64,000 bases of DNA from Pseudomonas syringae (lineage in GTDB: Bacteria; Pseudomonadota; Gammaproteobacteria; Pseudomonadales; Pseudomonadaceae), in contig NZ_WKEQ01000018.1 in NCBI RefSeq assembly GCF_021605415.1, positions 1 through 64,000 of the forward strand. The letters run 5' to 3'. Positions 60,802 through 64,000 of the stretch are shown here, piece by piece. The position numbers and the translations under genes are program-made. Every line of letters starts with the position of its first letter. Positions within the stretch are counted from its first letter, which is position 1. The notes under the pieces were generated by a model. It made no database searches. It saw nothing but the letters and a program-made list of their open reading frames with translations, and was not told the DNA's origin.

Positions 60802-62100
60802 TCAGGAGTGGGCCGGCGCGGGACGCGGGTGGGCAGATTTGGCGGTGACCCGATCACTGGCGCCGGGCTTGAGCAGCACCGTCAGCACCACCGACAGCAG
60901 CAATGCGCCGCTCATCAACAGGTACGAAGCACCGGGCGAACCGGTCGAGCTGTTCAGATATCCGACCAGATAAGAGCCGCCGAACGAACCGAGCGCGCCC
61001 ATGCTGTTGATCAGTGCCATCGCGCCGCCAGCGACGTTGGCGGGCAGGATTTCCGGGACGATGGCAAAAAATGGGCCGTAGGGCGCGTACATGCAGGCAC
61101 CGGCGATCACTAGCAGGGTGTACGACCACCAGAAATGCTCGGCACCGAGGGCGTAGGATCCGTAGAAGGCAATCGAAGCGATCAGCAGCGGCGGCCAGAC
61201 GAAACGTTTGCGCTTTTGCAGTTTGTCCGAGCCCCACGACACCGCCAGCATGCCGATCACCGCTGCCAGATAGGGCAGCGCTGACAGCCAGCCCGCTTCG
61301 ATCATGTCCATTTGCGCGCCGGCCTTGAGAATCGACGGCAGCCATAGCACGAAGCCATAGACCCCGATGCTCCAGAAAAAGAACTGCAACGCCAAAATGA
61401 TCACCTTCGGCGAACGGAAAGCCTCGGCGTAATTCTTCACCGCTTTGATGCCGACCTGTTCCGCCGCCAGGGCGCTTTCCAGATCCTGCTTTTCCTGCTC
61501 GGTGAGCCACTTGGCCTGGGCTGGACGATCATCCGCCAGACGCCACCAGATAAACGCCCAGAACACCGCCGGTAAGCCTTCGATGATGAACATCCAGCGC
61601 CAGCTGAAATGTTGCACCAGATAACCCGACACCACCGACATCCACAGCATGGTCACCGGGTTGCCGAGGATCAGGAAGGTGTTGGCGCGCGAGCGTTCGG
61701 CGCGGGTGAACCAGTGGCACAAATAGACCAGCATCGCCGGCATCACCGCCGCTTCGACCACGCCGAGCATGAAGCGGATGACGATCAGCCAGTAGGCGTT
61801 TGAGACCACGCCGGTCAGGGTCGCCAGCCCGCCCCAGAGGATCAGGCTGACGAAGATCAGCTTCTTAACGCTGTGCTTTTGCGCGTAGATCGCACCGGGC
61901 ACCTGGAAGAAGAAGTAGCCGAGAAAGAACAGTGCACCGAGCAATGACGACAGGCCCGGGGTAATCATCAGGTCAGCGGCCATGCCGGACGCGGCGGCAA
62001 AGCCGTAATTGGCGCGATCAAGGTACGCCAGGCTGTAGGTGATGAACACGATGGGCATGATGTACCACCAGCGGCGGGCGGCGAGTGTTGCGGTTTTCAT
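60802..62100 (-). CDS. kguT: 2-ketogluconate transporter (MFS, ACS family)
   Basis: A 432-residue twelve-helix permease of the anion:cation symporter group. It begins RRWWYIMPIVFITYSLAYLD, has the RANYGF stretch, GALFFLGYFFFQVPGAIYAQ, VVEAAVMPAMLVYLCHWFT, and a central loop between the two halves near residues 190-230. The C-terminus ends in a Pro/His-rich cytoplasmic tail. It imports 2-ketogluconate made in the periplasm by gluconate dehydrogenase. It lies 58 bases after kguK, spanning part of its REP-bearing 3' end. Confidence 0.93.
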   Translation of the reverse strand: MKTATLAARRWWYIMPIVFITYSLAYLDRANYGFAAASGMAADLMITPGLSSLLGALFFLGYFFFQVPGAIYAQKHSVKKLIFVSLILWGGLATLTGVVSNAYWLIVIRFMLGVVEAAVMPAMLVYLCHWFTRAERSRANTFLILGNPVTMLWMSVVSGYLVQHFSWRWMFIIEGLPAVFWAFIWWRLADDRPAQAKWLTEQEKQDLESALAAEQVGIKAVKNYAEAFRSPKVIILALQFFFWSIGVYGFVLWLPSILKAGAQMDMIEAGWLSALPYLAAVIGMLAVSWGSDKLQKRKRFVWPPLLIASIAFYGSYALGAEHFWWSYTLLVIAGACMYAPYGPFFAIVPEILPANVAGGAMALINSMGALGSFGGSYLVGYLNSSTGSPGASYLLMSGALLLSVVLTVLLKPGASDRVTAKSAHPRPAPAHS

Positions 62101-62158
62101 GGCGTTGCTCCTGAGCTTGTTGTTTTTGTCGCAGCAGGTCCAATTAATGTGTTGCCTG

Positions 62159-63199
62159 TCAGGGCCTCATCGCTGGCAAGCCAGCTCCCACAAGGTCAGC
62201 GGCGTATGCAGGTTTTGTGTACGACTCGCTAATTGTGGGAGCTGGCTTGCCAGCGATGCGGCTTTCAAATTCAACGGTAAGCTCGGGCCGGGTCGGCAAA
62301 CCCTCCATATCGCCCCGGCTCTGCACCGCACGGCTGCCAATCCAGTTGGCGCGTTTCACAGCATCAACAATGCTGTGGTTTTCCAGCAAGGCACTGATCA
62401 GGCCGACGGCAAATCCATCGCCGGCACCGACCGTATCGACAACGTTCACCACCGGCACGCCGGCAACGAAACCCTGATCCATTTGCGTGCGGTAATAGGC
62501 ACCGTCCGGGCCGAGCTTGATCACCACCGCTTCAACGCCTTGGTCAAGGTAGAACGCAGCAATGTCCGCCGGGTCATCAAATCCGGTCAGCAAACGGCCT
62601 TCGCTCAACCCGGGCAAAACCCAATGGGCAAGGGCGGCGAGGCGATTGATTTCGCCGATCATTTCACGCTCGCTGGCCCACAGGCCGGGGCGCAGATTAG
62701 GGTCGAACGAAACGCTGCGGCCGGCATCGCGCATGCGCGTCATCAATTCAAACGACATCGCACGCGCCGAAGCCGACAGCGCCGGCGGAATGCCAGTAGC
62801 GTGCAAGTGTTGGGCGGCGAGCAAGTCCGGGGTGATCGACTGCGGCGACAAATGACTGGCCGCCGAACCACGACGGAAATATTCGACACGCGGATCACTG
62901 CCGTCATCACTGCGCGACTTCAGCTGGAAACCGGTTGGATGTTCGGCATCGACATCCACATGACTGCAATCCAGCCCTTCGCGAGCCAAAGTCTGCATCA
63001 CGAACTTGCCAAGAGAGTCCGCGCCGACGCGGCTCAGCCAGGACACCTTGAAGCCCAGCCGTGACAGGCCAATCGCGACATTGCTGTCAGCGCCGGCAAT
63101 GCGCTTGTGAAAGTGCTCGACCGCCGCCAGATCACCGCTCTGCTCGGCGACAAACATGGCCATGGTTTCGCCGAACGAAAGAATATCGATCTCAGACAT
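62159..63199 (-). CDS. kguK: 2-ketogluconokinase (PfkB family) with REP-encoded tail
   Basis: A 346-residue sugar kinase phosphorylating 2-ketogluconate. PfkB motifs are GADSNVAIGLSRLGF (residues about 36-50) and DTVGAGDGFAVGLISALL near 255, with FDPNLRP in the middle. ATG 63199 follows GGAG and overlaps kguE by eight bases; TTG 63205 is possible. The kinase proper should end near residue 310. The last 35 residues (SRIAGKPAP..., ...GAGLPAMRP) are encoded by a REP palindrome at 62168-62258, so this tail is probably a recent read-through extension. The rest of the enzyme appears intact. Confidence 0.92.
   Translation of the reverse strand: MSEIDILSFGETMAMFVAEQSGDLAAVEHFHKRIAGADSNVAIGLSRLGFKVSWLSRVGADSLGKFVMQTLAREGLDCSHVDVDAEHPTGFQLKSRSDDGSDPRVEYFRRGSAASHLSPQSITPDLLAAQHLHATGIPPALSASARAMSFELMTRMRDAGRSVSFDPNLRPGLWASEREMIGEINRLAALAHWVLPGLSEGRLLTGFDDPADIAAFYLDQGVEAVVIKLGPDGAYYRTQMDQGFVAGVPVVNVVDTVGAGDGFAVGLISALLENHSIVDAVKRANWIGSRAVQSRGDMEGLPTRPELTVEFESRIAGKPAPTISESYTKPAYAADLVGAGLPAMRP
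62168..62258. repeat. REP pair inside the kguK 3' coding end
   Basis: Perfect 24-base inverted arms at 62168-62191 and 62235-62258 (core GCTGGCAAGCCAGCTCCCAC), 43-base spacer. Reading the REP in frame gives the tail of KguK and its stop follows seven bases beyond the left arm. Confidence 0.95.
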
Positions 63200-63974
63200 G
63201 AGCAATCTCCAGGCGGGCTTGACCGAGGCGGGCGAGGGCGGCGACGTGCTCGGTGGTCAACTGCACGAGGTCATCGCCTTGCAGCGGGTACTCGGCGGCG
63301 CGCATAACGCCTTGGGCCATGTGCCGCAACAGTTGTTCCCACAGGTGCAGATCGGCCAGTGCCGGCGGCACCGCCACCAGTTTGCCGTCGGCGCGACGGG
63401 CGACGGCTTTGCAATGCACATAGCCGACATGCCGGCCGAGCAGGCGTGCGGCACTGGCGGCGGACTGGTCTTGCCACTGCCAGTTGCCGATGTCGAAGGT
63501 CATCTTGATTGGGAGGTTGTGCTGTTCAACAGCGGTGAAGAAACGCTGAAAGGGTTCGATCCGCCCGCCGTGCAGGGTCTGGTCGTTCTCCACCAGCAAT
63601 TGGATCGGGCTGTTGCTCAACAGCTCGCCCAAGCGCTGCAGATCGTTGTTGTCGGTGAAATAACCGAGGGATACCTTGAGCCACTTCGAGCCGAAGACTT
63701 CGGCATTTTTCAGCGCCGTGGTCAGCTCCGGGTTGGGCTTCGCCTGGCCGGCCAGCCACAGTTCAGTGGGCGATGAATAGATACTTTGCAGGTGATGCGC
63801 CTGGGTGGCTTCGGCCAGTTGCTCACCGCGCTCGGTGGTCAGCAACTCTTCGCGCCATTCGATACGATCGGCACCTGCGGCGGCCAGCACCTCGATAAAC
63901 GAAGCCTGACCGCGCTTGCGCACGAGATCCGCGCCGTAGCTGGAGAGACTGATGGAAACGGCTGGTTTGTTCAT
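63192..63974 (-). CDS. kguE: TIM-barrel epimerase/isomerase-like protein of the 2-ketogluconate operon
   Basis: A 260-residue xylose-isomerase-like TIM-barrel protein. Metal/substrate pattern is GADRIEWREELL (about 34-45), LLVENDQ (Glu128 region), FDIGNWQWQDQ (about 160) and VHCKAV. In Pseudomonas this is the first gene of the kgu operon; its exact reaction is not settled and it is thought to be an epimerase or isomerase acting on a ketogluconate intermediate. ATG 63974. Its stop overlaps the kguK start by eight bases. The PtxS operator begins 14 bases upstream. Confidence 0.9.
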   Translation of the reverse strand: MNKPAVSISLSSYGADLVRKRGQASFIEVLAAAGADRIEWREELLTTERGEQLAEATQAHHLQSIYSSPTELWLAGQAKPNPELTTALKNAEVFGSKWLKVSLGYFTDNNDLQRLGELLSNSPIQLLVENDQTLHGGRIEPFQRFFTAVEQHNLPIKMTFDIGNWQWQDQSAASAARLLGRHVGYVHCKAVARRADGKLVAVPPALADLHLWEQLLRHMAQGVMRAAEYPLQGDDLVQLTTEHVAALARLGQARLEIAHV

Positions 63975-63987
63975 TGTTATTGACCTC

Positions 63988-64000
63988 TGAAACCGGTTTC
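63988..64000. promoter_or_regulatory. PtxS operator in front of kguE (cut by window end)
   Basis: TGAAACCGGTTTC is 13 of the 14 bases of the published PtxS palindrome TGAAACCGGTTTCA; the last base lies outside. PtxS is the LacI-type repressor of kgu genes, released by 2-ketogluconate. The position just upstream of kguE fits repression by blocking the promoter. Confidence 0.85.

Noticed and set aside
6160..62258. CRISPR arrays suspected from the many repeats
   Set aside because: The repeats are inverted pairs at single gene gaps, not direct repeats with uniform spacers, and there are no cas genes.

Overview
The window looks like a chromosomal segment of a fluorescent Pseudomonas (P. fluorescens group). 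It is GC-rich and densely coded. It carries several gene sets known in this order from Pseudomonas: the mannitol cluster mtlR-mtlEFGKDYZ, the mexS/mexT/mexEF-oprN efflux locus, the 2-ketogluconate operon kguEKTD behind a PtxS-type operator, OprD-type porins and polyamine uptake genes. Paired inverted repeats of Pseudomonas REP/BIME type recur between genes. I saw no rRNA, tRNA, insertion sequence, prophage or CRISPR array.

Layout. 1-3.6 kb: 5' part of a vgrG (type VI secretion tip) and an OprD-family porin. 3.7-13.4 kb: the complete mannitol regulon on the minus strand, with an ABC transporter (mtlEFGK), mannitol dehydrogenase (mtlD), xylulokinase-like mtlY, fructokinase mtlZ and the AraC-type activator mtlR. 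Three REP pairs sit in its larger gaps. 13.4-16.3 kb: two PI-PLC X-domain-like genes, one apparently internally deleted, and a glycosyltransferase. 16.4-28.1 kb: a signalling island. It has a single-domain response regulator, then a tightly coupled plus-strand operon (hybrid kinase with three receivers, CheR, CheB without receiver, receiver-kinase, single receiver), and on the opposite strand a KaiC-like ATPase coupled to a hybrid kinase, plus a membrane-anchored TPR/HEAT protein. 28.1-36.6 kb: mexEF-oprN with mexT and divergent mexS; a perfect ATC-N9-GAT box lies upstream of mexE. 36.6-42.5 kb: an AT-rich stretch, an unrecognised 492-residue protein, a MocR-type regulator, pgm and a pirin.

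42.8-54.2 kb holds DNA-repair type enzymes and a polyamine cluster: a UvrD-like helicase with an unusual eight-glycine GxxxG helix, an AraC regulator fused to a SnoaL-like domain, an FAD oxidase, a cupin, a PotF-like binding protein, and a two-gene operon of FAN1 nuclease and an iron-sulfur XPD/DinG-like helicase fused to a RecB/Cas4-type nuclease domain. 54.3-59.6 kb: a tandem-PAS hybrid kinase, a small helical protein, a CPA1 antiporter, a Yip1-family membrane protein and a short-chain dehydrogenase. 59.8-64.0 kb: kguD, kguT, kguK and kguE, ending inside a PtxS operator at the window edge.

The most unusual observations are the KaiC-kinase pair, whose KaiC has Thr-Tyr where cyanobacterial KaiC has its Ser-Thr phosphosites; the five-gene kinase/CheR/CheB operon without a chemoreceptor; the FAN1 plus nuclease-helicase operon; the GxxxG helicase; and a KguK carboxy-terminal tail encoded by a REP palindrome. 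Product names come from motifs and remembered families; no database search was run.
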